Positions 35,101 to 46,690 of a stretch of 64,000 nucleotides of DNA are shown piece by piece. The notes under the pieces are model-generated. The model was given only the letters and a program-made list of their open reading frames with translations, was not told the origin of the DNA and searched no databases. Positions within the stretch are counted from its first letter, which is position 1; the number at the start of each line of letters is the position of its first letter. The position numbers and the translations under genes are program-made. The stretch comes from Metallyticus violacea. Taxonomy: Eukaryota > Arthropoda > Insecta > Mantodea > Metallyticidae. The DNA is taken from contig CM060831.1 in the NCBI GenBank assembly GCA_030762175.1, positions 74,402,001-74,466,000 on the forward strand, read 5' to 3'.

Positions 35101-35272
35101 CTGAATTATTACTATTTACTATTTAATTTCGAATTAAAAGATGTAGTTCAGCAGTGTTGCATGGTTAGGGAAGAATACAAGTGGCAACACTACTCTCTAA
35201 TCTATGAAATTGAATTCCATGTGCCCTGTCTTCGGCAGTACTGAGACAAATCTGTCTGTGCTGTTGATATGT
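32151..35272. other. AT-rich stretch, nothing recognised
   Basis: No motif was recognised. Two forward frames at 34776 and 35008 (85 and 78 codons) overlap and have unknown content. A T-rich run lies near 34160-34190. Confidence 0.45.
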
Positions 35273-35549
35273 GAATGGTGATTAACGCCAATTTTAACAA
35301 CTGAAGCACCACAGGCGATTGACACTGATGATACACGAGATGACTTTATAAATTGAAAAAGGGTGTGTTTAAGAAAGGAAGCATTCTAGGCCTAAATTTA
35401 GGATACCTCCCCGGCATTTGCCATTTATGAGGACTGAGGAAAACCTGGAAAAAACCTCAGTCAGGAAGGACGGTCCTGGCGGTATTCGAACCCAGACCTC
35501 CCGCTCACGAGTCCGAGACTTAACGACCTCGGCCACCCGTGGCGGTCAT
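35273..35549 (-). mobile_element. SINE-1 copy
   Basis: The reverse complement has the complete SINE-1 order: A box from CCTCGGCCACCCGTGG (35528-35543 on the plus strand), B box from GTATTCGAACCC, core GGATACCTCCCCGGCATTTG and terminal AATGGTGATTAACGCC. Just to the right, ACCTCGGCCACCCG occurs a second time (35568-35581), a short duplication of the head or the edge of another copy. No target duplication was confirmed. Confidence 0.88.
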
Positions 35550-35589
35550 GAGTTCGTGCCAGAATAACCTCGGCCACCCGGGCTGGTAT

Positions 35590-36983
35590 ACAGTTGTGAA
35601 GGCATGACATTCCTTTGTATTATAAGCTGTACCTATCCTTCATTCAGTATCTAGCGAAACAAGTGAAAGCTTAAGGAACTTATTGAAGGAGAACGTCCGA
35701 CAGGCAGAAGTTGTGGTGTTGGAATGAACAGTACGCCTCCTCACAGAAGTACTTGCACAAATTGTAGCGGAGATGAGAGTTTCACCAAGTTTCAACGAGT
35801 TGAAAATATTTTTTTTTTTTTTACTAAAATTCTTTCTTTGAAAGTTTGGCGATGCCTCTGGCAAAATCAAGCTTTCCATTGAACTGTTCTTTGCATTGAA
35901 TCCGTTACCTGTTTTCTGTTCATTTTTTATTTGTTACTTTTTTATTTTCAACACCAATATTACATGAACTTATTTCCGTTTCTAGGACAAATAATGTTCA
36001 AGTAATACGGGTGATATCTATATGAGCTAGATAGCTATGCAAACTCACAATAAAATGCTGTGTTAATACATTTCTTTCTTCCTAACGTATTTTATTACTA
36101 ATCGTAGCCTATTTATTGCAGCCAGTAAAACCATAAATTGGCATTTTTGTGCTCATATACTAATTAACAAACTCACTTCACCATTAGCGAACTAATTAGC
36201 AAAATTCCCTATTGAATTACAGTTTGCATTTCATCGGTTTCATTAAGGAAATGGGTAACAATATTGCTTTAGGTGATGCAGAATTGGACCACGTTATGTT
36301 TTACGTTAATATGCATGCTTATTTTTAAAATGCTTTACACTATGTATTCATAATCTTACTTTCCGATTTACGAGTATGTGATTAATAATAATCTTCGAAT
36401 TTCCCAACTAGGGCTAGAAAATGAAATTATATTACTCTAAGACAAAACTTTATTATGATGAAAAGTACATATTAAAAAAGAGGCAACGGAAATACGTTGT
36501 AAGATGTTTTAAAAATGGGTTTATTAAAAATATGATTAAGTTAAAGTTAATAGTGCTATAATTATAGTTCAAATATTGAAAAATTATACAAACAGATGTA
36601 TTTAATATATTGTATTAATAAATAAAAAAGGATATTTCGGAACTATGCAGTACTGCATTTACCAAATCTTGAAGTAATGTATTAAAATACATTTATGTAT
36701 TAATAATGAGAAATGTAAAACCGGGGAGAAAAGGTTGTGCTTAAAACAGACAAAATTGCTCTTTTTTCAATATTTATTGGTACATTTAACTGGCTGTTTT
36801 ACATCCAAAAAAGTATAATAGTATAATTTATGCAAGGAAAATATAAGTGAAAACAGAATTTCCAATTTTAATACATAAGAAACTTCCAGGATAACTGCAA
36901 AATAAATAAATTTTTGGAAGCTAAAATAAGTTCAGATGCGTTTTTTTATTCTTAAGTTATTTACATACAGGTAATTTAATTAT
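35590..36983. other. AT-rich stretch, nothing recognised
   Basis: A 79-codon reverse frame at 35640-35879 has unknown content; no repeats were seen. Confidence 0.45.
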
Positions 36984-37429
36984 TTAATTATAAACGTTTC
37001 TGAACCTAAATGGCATGTATTTAACAGCATTCTGACCTTTTCGTTTTGTCGATAGGCACACGTCCAGCTGGGTACGCACACGTTTTGAGCAACACACCAC
37101 ACCTTTGATGCTTCCATTAAGAGTAATTTTGTTATACAACCAGTGCTTGTTGTGTTTATGTAGAACGGAAGTCACACTAACATATTTTCTTTTAAATGTG
37201 TCATAAACATAATGGTATGTATAGATACCGAAAATAAATATTCACTCTGTTTGTATAAGCTTCTTGCTGTCTCCAGTGAAACCACACTATTCTTTTCAAA
37301 CATCGGACACTGTCTGTCATAGTCAATAATTTGTTCAGTTTCAACAAAGTATATTGTATTTCGCCAATTATCCATGTAAATGATCAATTCACAGAGCTGT
37401 CTGGTTGTATAAATTCTGCTAGAGCGCAT
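36984..37429 (-). pseudogene. Two adjoining unrecognised frames, possible transposase relic
   Basis: Two reverse-strand frames of 85 and 63 codons touch at 37172-37175, together about 148 codons with one frame change. Features include YMDNWRNT, IDYDRQCPMFEKN and, in the second frame, KGVVCCSKRVRTQLDVC with several cysteines and basic residues. The order of an acidic/aromatic helix, then a Cys/Lys-rich C-terminus is loosely like piggyBac-type transposases. No diagnostic aspartate motif is visible, so this is a weak suggestion; an unknown exon or chance are alternatives. Confidence 0.3.
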
Positions 37430-37924
37430 TATTAGCTTTTGATTACACTTTCTGTCGCACGGAAGGAATAAATGCTACCTAAATGGGGGGGGGGGGAAAT
37501 AATAATAATTTTCTCAGAACTCCCAGTGTCTGTTAAAGCCAGCATAACTAGAAGGAAGATATGATTCTTGTTTTGCTATGTAAAATTGTCAGAGAAACAT
37601 TAAGTTTGGCCACATTCAGGAACACAATATTTAATATTATCTACTTAAGTGAGATTTTATATAATATATTGTTAACAACAATAATGCTATCATTTTACCT
37701 GCATGGTGATCCGTGGTGTTCAAAAATATGTTTCCTATCATTTTGCTTGCTTTATTATTCTATAGTTTCTATACTCCAATCTGTATAACTTTTTATTTTG
37801 ATAAAATTCCTTTATTTATTTATTTTTTTTTTTTTTGAGGGTTTCTTTCGCTTTTGGGGGCGAGGAGGTATTAACACAATCCATGATGAAATAACAGAGA
37901 AGTAAGCTGTAATATCAATGACTT
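37430..37924. other. AT-rich stretch, nothing recognised
   Basis: A 75-codon hydrophobic forward frame at 37561 probably reflects composition. A G9 run lies near 37487 and a T run near 37825. Confidence 0.45.
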
Positions 37925-38730
37925 ATGTGAAGTCATCATAAAATTATCGAAACAACATTTCAAATTCTAACCAATCACAGCCCGATATTGCAATTAAATT
38001 ATCGAAAAGTTTTATTACGCCACGTGCATTTGCCTTGTGGTCAGTGTAGCCCCAACTCTGTAGCTCTGTTATATAATTCCTGGGCACGCATCAGTGACCA
38101 CTTTTCTGTTTTCAATAGTTGTAAATTTAACTAACTTAATGGGTATTTACTCAAGCAATGGTTTTTGCGAATTCACCAAACGACTAAACTCATTTTGTAA
38201 ATAATGTAACAATATCTGCCTAAGCAACCCATTAGTCTTAAACACGTTGTTCAAAATGGTAAAATGTTTTTTTTTTTTTTTTTTTTTTCTGTTTTGTTTT
38301 TCTCATTCTGGTATTAGTAAATCGAACGGTAGCGACTGTATTGCTGACTTTCGTCTATTTCATTCTCAAGATTTTGAATTAATAAGTAAGTATAACATTT
38401 TATACAATTACTAGTATATATTACTTTTATTCTTAATTCAATTCATGAAATAGTCTCAAACCCGTCTTTGGCTCTTCTCTATTGGCATTACTGACAATCG
38501 ACATTAGTTTGTAGATGGCTTGAAAAGGTTAAGTATTCATAATAGAAGTGTAAAATTATTAGTATATTGTGAGCCAGGTTTACGGAAAGTATATTTAAAT
38601 TCCTATTTTATTCGTGAAATAGTCGTAATTAATATCGCTTGAGGGTCTCAGCTTTCCCAATAAATTCACTACGTTCGTGAATTTATCGACAATCTCAGAC
38701 TCTCTTGCGATATTACTTCTGTTACCTATT
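37925..38730 (+). repeat. Repeat family B, copy 2
   Basis: Collinear with copies at 11460 and 48870. GTGGTCAGT (38037-38045) and a partly matching AGTGACCAC arm (from 38093) flank TATATAA at 38070-38076. ATCGAACGGTAGCGACTGTA follows near 38321. The copy ends in a long imperfect hairpin with arms of about 40 bases, 38631-38668 and 38674-38714, whose tip reads ATAAATTCAC then GTGAATTTAT. A T-run at 38269-38288 replaces sequence found in copy 1. No coding content was recognised. Confidence 0.82.
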
Positions 38731-41164
38731 GCAGTGAGCGCCTTTCAGCCAATGTGCGGTCTCATTGATATCTTATTCACCAATCGGAATGGAACTTAAT
38801 CGTAAGTTTTAAAGTATGGGCTCAAAACTAATAACTGATAGTTTATTTATTCCTTTAATCTATACTTCGATTCAACTAGGCATCTAAGAAACCCATTTCC
38901 TGTTCACTATTGGCGGCTCATACAACAGTAAGCCAAATAAATTCAATAATTATACTAAAAGCACAAAAAATGGCATCATTCTCGCATTTCCATTTTCTTA
39001 CCGAACCCCCCTCTTGCATGTAAGTTTTCGTAGATAATTTAATTGAGCTTTCAAACTCATGCTTGTTGTCAATGAATAATTATTTGTTTACTTCAATTAT
39101 ATTAGCGAAAAAATTATCAGCACTCCTGGTATTAATGAATATAGTGGCAGTAATAAATGTCCTAAAATAATACGCAAATAATATAATGAGCGTGTAGTGA
39201 GCCTAACATATTATGCTGCAGAAAATAACCTTAATCACTGAAACTGGTACATATCTGAAATAAAGAAAAAGCAAACATCGTCTCCTTTTTTATGAAATAT
39301 TATGTATGACATTGGGTTTCCTTCTGTGTTAAAATGTGCTTGTACAATAGTAGGCTATAAAAATTACTAATTCAAAATTCTAAAAGACTGTTTCTGAAAT
39401 AAGCTGTTCATATATATATATGAACAGCTAAATATATTACGCCCGTTAACAGTTGACTTAGCCTCGATTCTCAATTTATCTTCATCCAGCTAAATTCTTG
39501 CATTACTGCTTACCAAAAGCCCATCAGAATTTGCACCCTGTGTACTTCTCTGTTAGTAAAAGTAAGGTTGTTAATTCGCCTTCTGTTCCGTTTTCTGATG
39601 CCGATACATTGTTTTGCAATGGATTATTATTTGCCGCGGCTTCTAAATTTAATCATCTTAAATTAATTTTCCGATCGCGTAAATTTTTGCAGGAATTCAA
39701 GATGGAGCTACTATTGGCAAACTAAATCTACTCAGCCTACATAAAATGTCACTCCCTGCCTTATCAAGTGCGATTCTCATTCCAAACTTAAACCTCCTCT
39801 TTACTTTTTAGCCATCCTTTAGGGATTTTTATTAATCGGTTTCTAAGTTTCATTAATCAATCTAAATTTCTAGAGAATTCTCTTTCTACCTTAAAATAAA
39901 ATTTAATCAAAATATGGCTTTGCTTTTCGCTTATTCTGATTATGCAAAACAACTTGCAATCCAAGTCATCACTCCATTTACTATTATACTCTTTATACTC
40001 CCACCAAATATTTTCTCCCTAAAATTCATAAATGTAGAGAGTGCCAAAAAATGTATTCACACTTTGACAAGAATTAGTTTATTTTTCATTTTTATTATAT
40101 ATGAAATTTATATAAATGAATATATACAAATGACAAATAAACTAACTTCTGGAACAATGTAACTAAAATAACATGCACCAGAAAAGCAGAAAAGGATAAA
40201 ATAGTTAGCTATACATATGTGTGAAAATATATGAATAGAATACTTACCGAATTCTGATGTTGATAGTGTCCTTCCAAAAGAAATTTCTTCCCCTGTAATT
40301 AGAAATTATTTTTGTATTTAGACGTACTTTCGCCATTTTCTACTTAAAATACCTAATAATGGTTGCACCCATAAATTTAACGTATTTTTCTTCTCAAAGC
40401 ATAAGGTATTTTGATTTATATTCCATTGACTTTCAGGCTCTGTGACTTGCTCGCTAATGTTTAGATAATTTAAATATAGGTTCATTCAAGAGGGCATTAA
40501 AGAGTAATATCTAAGAAAGGGGAAAATGCTCAAGTTATGGGTGCAGAGATTTCTAAAAAAAATTGAGATTAATGTACACAAGAATTTTCCTCGCCTTGTG
40601 TGCATAAACTGATGAAATAGTCATGCTTAATTTCTACCTACTTTCTTCTGCTGTCGAGATCTAGGAAAACTATTATATGCCTAGAGATATACAGCTGACA
40701 ATGATCATAGAGAGTCTGCCATATAGAGTAAGAAAGGGTGAATCTGATCAGAAGGCGAATAGGGTGAATTTTTTAAATTACGTCCCAACTACCAAACAAG
40801 ACGTACTTAAGGAAGTATATCCAGAAGTTGGAAGCAATAAATCAGTGTGAGGTAAGTTTATTGCTGTTTGAGGTGAGTTCGTATTTGTTTTTCTTTTTTA
40901 AAATAGATATGGAAATGGTTGGGAAAAGGTTTTAATTATTTATTGAGCTATGGTTATCGATTAAGTTAAACTATTCTGTCAGAAATTATGTCGATGTCCA
41001 CGTTTTAACATGCTTATGCAGGTGTGCCAACATACTCAAATAAAATCCTGTATTTCCGGCAAATAGGGTCACAAAAATACAGGTGAAAACAGTCAATATT
41101 TTCCAAATAGACATATTAAGTTTTTGTATCTGTTTTCGTTTTAATTATATAGAGGGAGAAACAT
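38731..41164. other. AT-rich stretch, one perfect palindrome
   Basis: Apart from the palindrome at 39402-39429 no feature was recognised. Frames at 39498 (75 codons) and 39914 (82 codons) have unknown content. Confidence 0.45.
39402..39429. repeat. 28-bp perfect palindrome
   Basis: AGCTGTTCA, ten alternating T/A bases and TGAACAGCT form an uninterrupted perfect inverted repeat that could extrude as a cruciform. It may be an (AT)n tract bounded by chance, or the relic of a short fold-back insertion. Confidence 0.9.
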
Positions 41165-41945
41165 AAACGAAAAAAAAAAACCTTCTCAAGTGGACATAAG
41201 ATGATATGTAGAAGGCAATTAAAGCTTTCCCTGAAGGCAGAATCCAGCACCACGTTGCACAATTATTTGGAGTTGCGCATTCCTGTCTTCAAAGGCGGCT
41301 GCAAAGCGGCAAGGATACTCCAGCAAAGATAAAGGGTGGTCAAACAATATTTAATAAAGATTAGTTGCAAGAATTCTGAAACTGTTTGCTTGCTGATTGC
41401 TATTGGATTCAAATGACGTCAGGAGGGCTTCCTTTATGTTCGCAGAGTCCGATAAAATACAGCACATTTTCTCGAATGTAAACAAAATGGCAGAAAAAGA
41501 GTAGCTAATGCGGTTTAGGGAGCAAATATTTCATTGAGGGAAGCAGTAGGGCTCTAAAAACGTTCAGGCAGAAGCAAACAGCAGTTCTTGTAACTACGTC
41601 AGAAAATATTTTAGAGACTGCAGAAAGGTTATATAGGAAAATAAAACTGTTTCCTAAGCAAGAAAGTAACATCAGGCACATTAGTAATACGCGAACACAT
41701 AATCAATCTACGTCGTCATCAAAGTCATCAGGAACCGATGATGATGATAACGAGGTATCACGTGAACTATGCAAGATAAAATACAGTGACCCCAAATTGT
41801 CAAACTTGGTATTTGATTCAATGTGAAGCCAAGGGAAAAGAATGGTATCATGAGAGATGTGGGCAAAAAGAAATTTCTCTGTGGGAAATGTGTTGCTCTC
41901 ATAAGATATTTCAACATTTCTACCGACCCTAATAGCCAAGCTCTT
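41165..41945 (+). pseudogene. Tigger/pogo-like transposase relic missing its catalytic domain
   Basis: The forward translation starts with a Psq-type helix-turn-helix (DNA-binding) pattern: KAIKAFPEGRIQHHVAQLFG then LQRRLQSGK at about 41208-41312. It then passes to a section reading SRALKTFRQKQTAVLVTTSE (about 41549-41610), with DDDDNE (about 41738), SNLVFDSM, and, after one frameshift, KEWYHERC followed by KKKFLCGKC. The last part resembles the C-terminal zinc-finger-like tail (W-Y/H...C-x2-C) of certain Tigger-like elements. The large DDE catalytic domain expected in between is absent. So this is an internally deleted, dead copy. Assignment rests on motif order. Confidence 0.5.
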
Positions 41946-42399
41946 TAACCTGATTCATCCTATTTGAGGAAGGCGAATAGGGTCAGGCGACACTATGATC
42001 AAATTAATTTTACAGAATTCGGGACAATATTTATTTATTCTTAAATTGTGACATATGTTCATAGAATAATGTGGTTTGTAAGCATGTACAGTGAACAGAA
42101 TTTATATGAAAAACTTGTCTGCTATGAAGACTTTTCCAACTTTTCACCAGATTCCCTCTTACACCTGACAGTAAAAACGATTTTTAGGTAAATGGTGAGG
42201 GAATTCTATTAAATAATTTTAGACATATATTCAGCGGTCATAAACACTAAGTGCCTAAATTTAAATTTGCTCGTGTATCATATCCATGTTTAAGAATGCT
42301 ACAGAATGCTAACCCTATCACTACTTCTCTTCTGTCTCTTAATACTTGACTCTTGTGAATTTTATACTTATTCTGTATTTTCTGTATATATTTGGATTA
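41946..42399. other. AT-rich stretch, nothing recognised
   Basis: No feature was seen. Confidence 0.45.
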
Positions 42400-43020
42400 T
42401 TTTGTGCGGTGTACAGTAGGAAAGAAAGGTGGGAGTATGCAGGACAGGCAATGGAAAATGTTAAGAAATTCACGTATTTGGGAGTCACCTTAGCTATGAA
42501 CGGGAACTGGACAAGACACATGGGCAAAACAATACGCAAGTAATTAATTAAAAATATAGAGGCATTAAAAATTTAGTAAAAATACAGGAAACTCCACCTA
42601 GAGCAATGTAAATGGAATACAGGGCAGTTTTGAAGTCTGCTATGACGTACGGGGCCGAAATTTGATGGCGGGAAAACATCGAAGAACTTGATCAGGTATA
42701 AACACAGTTTCTAACACGGAGTTTGGTATTTCTAACGAAAGTATGCATTTAAAAATAAGAACAATTAAATACTTGTTAAGTATAATGCAAGGGAATTAAC
42801 CTCTTCTTCGAACAGTCTGTCTAAGGAAGCAAATAAGAAGGGATGGGCATCAAAATTAACAAAGCCTTAGACAAAATTGGATTAGGATATATTTGTTAAG
42901 GGGAGAGATATTACATGAAATAGTTGGAAAATAGTTTATAAATGTTTGCGAGATATAGATAGGCAAAATGTTGAATCTCAATGCGCAGAAAGTGTCGCTT
43001 AACCTGCAGGCTCAAATATA
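42400..43020 (+). pseudogene. LINE fragment: C-terminal part of reverse transcriptase
   Basis: Forward reading gives AMENVKKFTYLGVTLAMNGN (about 42448-42507), the conserved thumb entry of LINE reverse transcriptases. Then come RHMGKTIRK, NIEALK, YRKLHLE, and after a frameshift YRAVLKSAMTYGAEIW (about 42617-42664), NIEELDQVQTQFLTRSLVFL (about 42669-42728) and degraded text to about 43020. The same thumb segment (MIRSFMLYESEIW) occurs in the LINE at 29190, so both may belong to related elements. It is 5' truncated with stops, so dead. Confidence 0.78.
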
Positions 43021-43129
43021 TCCGGTGTGGGGGAAAGCACATTATTTAGATATCTGTGATAGAGAAGAAAATGGGGTGAGTAGATGGAAGAGTGGGGCTC
43101 AAGAGTAAGGGTTTCATTCATGTTTATTT
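43021..43129. other. Spacer after the LINE fragment
   Basis: Nothing recognised. Confidence 0.4.
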
Positions 43130-43260
43130 GTATATAAAAGCAAAATATATCAAAGTATTGTATATTTGTATGTATGCACGCAGATTTGTATGTATGTAGG
43201 CATGTGTGTATGTATATGGTTATGTTTGTATGTATGTTAGTATATGACTATTTTAATTGT
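43130..43260. repeat. Degenerate (TATG)n-type tract
   Basis: TGTATGTA-like tetranucleotide words recur with interruptions from about 43160 to 43250, preceded by TATA-rich sequence. Confidence 0.7.
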
Positions 43261-44278
43261 TATAAGGAAGATATTAGCATGTACGGTCGTAAGGCCCATG
43301 TACAGTTGTATTTATTTGAATGTTTTCTAAAACTGGTACAATAAAACGCCCATACGTAGATTCTTTTTACAAAATGTTAATATTTTTTTCTGATTTTGTA
43401 CTGTATAAAGTTTCTGTTTATTACCTCTTTTGTTAATTTATTTTTGTTTCCACTCCTATCTTGTCTCCTTTATCTGTGTACCCAATTGATTTAATTGCAT
43501 TTAAATAGACTGCTCCAAGGCGCGATGACTCCTATTGAACGAAAGCTGAATCATTGGCCTGGCAATATCGCGGGGGAGCTTCAGTATTCAGTTGGGCGTT
43601 AAAACCCGATACGTGAGGTCGTGTTTACTACACCCAGCCTAAATCTAAAATTGCAGCAACGCGCGACAGTTAAATTTTGTGCTCTGTAAGGTAAAAATCT
43701 ATGCAGACCTTGGAAATGGCGCATCAAGCACGTATTAGCAAAACACAAGAGTTAAAGAGGTATTAGGGGGTGGGATCATGAAAACCTTAAAAGATTCTCA
43801 AGCAGCTTCAAAAATAGAAGTCAGTGTGAACACAATTATTATGTAAAAAACCGTCGTACAACAATTACAGATGTGCCAACATCACATATCATTGTTGTGA
43901 TAAAAAATGAGTTCGGGAAGGGTCTTACACAGGACATCCTCATTGAGTCAAGACCTGAGCATTGGGGTCGCTCGGAACCTCGCACCTTGCAACTTTCACC
44001 TCTTCCCAGTGTGAAGAAAATCTTCATGGTCACCATTTTGAGAATGATAAGGGACTGAATAAAGTTCTCATGTCAATTTTGAGCAAAGAGTTTTGAATAA
44101 GTAGCTAATAGAGGTGAATTTCATTAAAAGTTTGGAAGTTTGTAAAGGCATTTGAATAATATAAAGCCATTATTTATTCGTTATAAATTTATTTGTCATG
44201 TTTATACGCCCTCGTATGCACTAGTACTTTATATATGCGTTATTTCAAAGTGATTGATTGTAAGAAAGTGCCTTTAGT
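43261..44278. other. Unrecognised stretch
   Basis: The part at 43510-44060 is less AT-rich and includes GGGCGTTAAAACCCGATACG near 43600, a SINE-like ending. A 61-codon forward frame at 43873 has unknown content. Confidence 0.35.
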
Positions 44279-44289
44279 CATGCGAAAAG

Positions 44290-44591
44290 TCGATCCTGGT
44301 GGTGTAGTGGTAACCATACTTGCCTTTTAAACCCAAGATCGCGGGTTTAAACCCGGCCAGGAGCGATGAATTTTTTTTTTCGGGCGTAAAAATCCTAAGT
44401 ATGGATTCCTTCGGAAGGGAAGTAAAGTCGTGGGTTCCGTGTCGTACATTTACGGCACGAAAAAGAACCTCAAGCCTGAAAGAGAGGCCTCTGAGCAAAA
44501 TTTCTCTGCCGTTTCACGCCCTGAATTAAATGGGACGCTGATGACCTGTAATGTTAAAGAGCGTCCGTAAATAAATCAAATCAAATCAAGC
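44290..44591 (+). mobile_element. SINE-2 copy, best preserved
   Basis: The head reads GATCCTGGTGGTGTAGTGG, a perfect A-box match (TGGTGTAGTGG), and the B box is GGTTTAAACCC. The body includes CTTCGGAAGGGAAGTAAAG, GCCTCTGAGCAAAATTTCTC and GGGACGCTGATGACCTG, then a TAAATAAATCAAATCAAATC tail. CATGCGAAAAG stands at 44279-44289 and 44592-44602, an exact 11-bp target duplication, which argues for a fairly recent insertion. Open frames on both strands here are SINE artefacts. Confidence 0.95.
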
Positions 44592-44602
44592 CATGCGAAA
44601 AG

Positions 44603-45518
44603 AACCTTGCCATTGCGTAACTTTAAACATGTTTTATTTTGTTTTCCAAGTGAAGAAAGTACTATCCTGAGAGAAAAAAATTTAATAATATTATTTCTAT
44701 ATAAGTGCCCAGAAGTTCAATTATCTAGTGAACTTCTTAACCCAACATTTCAGTACAACTAAAATTAAATGCACAGATGTGAAAAATGCATTCTGTGGGG
44801 TATGAAAAGTGGACACCTTAAATGAGAAAACTTTTTCATCTCTTAACAGTATAGCAGTATAACAAGAGGCGATGTCTTGACAATTTTTCTTCCTTTCCTT
44901 CTGCGAATTCATCAAAATTTTAAAGTGCTGTTCTAAGCAAGATGCAGCTGTTTTATTAAGAAGTAAGGACGAGGAAAGTTTGTGAATAAGACACTTGCTA
45001 ACAAGTATTTACTCTACACTGTCGTGATACTTCCTTCCCCCAGTGCATACGCTCGTTTAAACATGCACAGGTAGAACAGCTACGCTGCATAATGCTGTAA
45101 CGCAAATTAGAACTTTCCGGCACCTAATTCGGAGGCTGAATTTTAATCAGTACCGAAACGTACTATTGAGTCCACATCGCATTACTTATTTCATATGATG
45201 TTTAATTCTTAAGGATTAACATTAGTGAATTTTCACCCAGAGCAAAAATATTATTCACATTAGTACGTGCCAAATTCTTATTAAATAAACCCAGTCAATA
45301 CATTAAAAATACAACTTAGAAGAATAAAATAATAAAACAAAATTAGCTTAAACCTTGGATTGATAGAATTGTAGTAGCAATTTTTTTATTTGTTTGAAAT
45401 AGTTTTTAAATATTTTGAAATTAATACAGTTTGCAGATTTTGTCTTTATGGACATATGAAGTTGAAAACATCACATATCACTGCGTGCTTTCTGTCAAAC
45501 TTTGTGTACAATTTTTTA
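44603..45518. other. AT-rich stretch, nothing recognised
   Basis: No feature was seen on either strand. Confidence 0.5.
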
Positions 45519-45750
45519 ATAGTGTTTAACGCCCGTTTTTACTACTGAGGCACCACAGGCAGTGGACATTGATGATACATAAGATGAAATGATATATTGG
45601 GAAAGGATTTTTTTTAAGAAAGGAAACGTTCCACGCCTAAGTTTAGGGTACCTCCCCGGCATTTGCCATTTATGAGAACTGAAGAAAACCTAGAAAAAAA
45701 AAACCTCAATCAGAAGTCTGCGCCTTAACGACCTCGGCCACCCCTGATGG
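45519..45750 (-). mobile_element. SINE-1 copy with the B box deleted
   Basis: The reverse complement shows the SINE-1 ends (AATAGTGTTTAACGCCCG on the left, ACGACCTCGGCCACCCC on the right) and the core GGGTACCTCCCCGGCATTTG. The segment that should carry the B box and its GGATTCGAACCC context is missing: AAACCTCAATCAGAAGTC joins directly to TGCGCCTTAACG. Without a B box, polymerase III transcription should fail. Confidence 0.85.
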
Positions 45751-46214
45751 TAGCTTTATAGACAGCTGTAGATGTGTAAACTATGACTTTACTTCTTAAT
45801 ATTCATTTTGTCCATAACATACTTTTGAAATCATTCCTTTGCATGTCCTTGTGCGATTAAGTAAAAGCGGAGTCTACAGTGTTCGTACATTTCGAGTCGC
45901 CTGACCTTAAGTGTCTTTTACCGAGATAACCTTTGGGGTTTACAGGATATGTAAAGTCAGTGAGGAAATCCGGATTCGATTTTGAGGTGTGATTTAAGAT
46001 TTACTCTTTAAAATGCAAGTTTTACTTTGCCGTTGTTTAAGAAATGTATAAAATTCTGAAAATGCAAAATCTTATAACATTTCAGCTACTGGGTTTAAAT
46101 TTAACTGGGCAAACCAATAAAACCCAACTTATTATATTTTGCAGAAAAAAAACATTACATTTATTTGTTCAGTATGCCGTGTACTAAAAATGTAAGATAC
46201 GTTTGCAATAGGGA
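45751..46214. other. AT-rich stretch, nothing recognised
   Basis: No feature was seen. Confidence 0.45.
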
Positions 46215-46690
46215 TTCGCCCAAACAGGCCCACTAGTTGTAATTCACATTTTGAAGGCAGAAGATGTTAATGGAGGCGAAATTTATCATCGTATAAACAA
46301 CGTGTATGGAAATGCGTATCTGTCATGCAGATGGTGTGCTAACGGACTGTATGCAGTAAGGACATTGGTAGACCTGATCAAGTTCATTTAACCATCACCG
46401 AGAAAGCTGTAGCGGTAAACAACCTTGTAAGGAAGACTCGCCATTCGAGAGATTATAGAAATATTGTCATTGAGCAAGGGAACTGGTTTCACCATTCTTC
46501 AACGAAGAGCAGAAGGCTCTGGGAACGGGTGTATCAGCCGCATTACCAAGTAGAAAGGCGTCCGTTTCTTTGAATATTGGTTCCGCACTCAACCACAGAT
46601 ATTCCTTGCTCAGGATATCCATAACCTTGTGACGTGCTGTGACATTTGGTTGAACAGACAAAGTGACATGTACCTGTATCACTCTTACTT
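46215..46690 (+). pseudogene. Mariner transposase N-terminal relic
   Basis: The frame from about 46219 reads VVIHILKAEDVNGGEIYHRI then NNVYGNAYLSCRW, which matches the first helix-turn-helix of mariner transposases (residues about 5-45 in the family). A degraded second part gives EKAVAVNNLVRKTRH (about 46400-46445) and, one base shifted, REIIEILSLSKGTGFTILQ (about 46447-46503), the second helix-turn-helix. Then comes EYWFRTQPQIFLAQDIHN-like text (about 46573-46626). No catalytic D residues follow. It is a fragment with stops and frameshifts and differs in sequence from the mariner at 60762. Confidence 0.65.
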
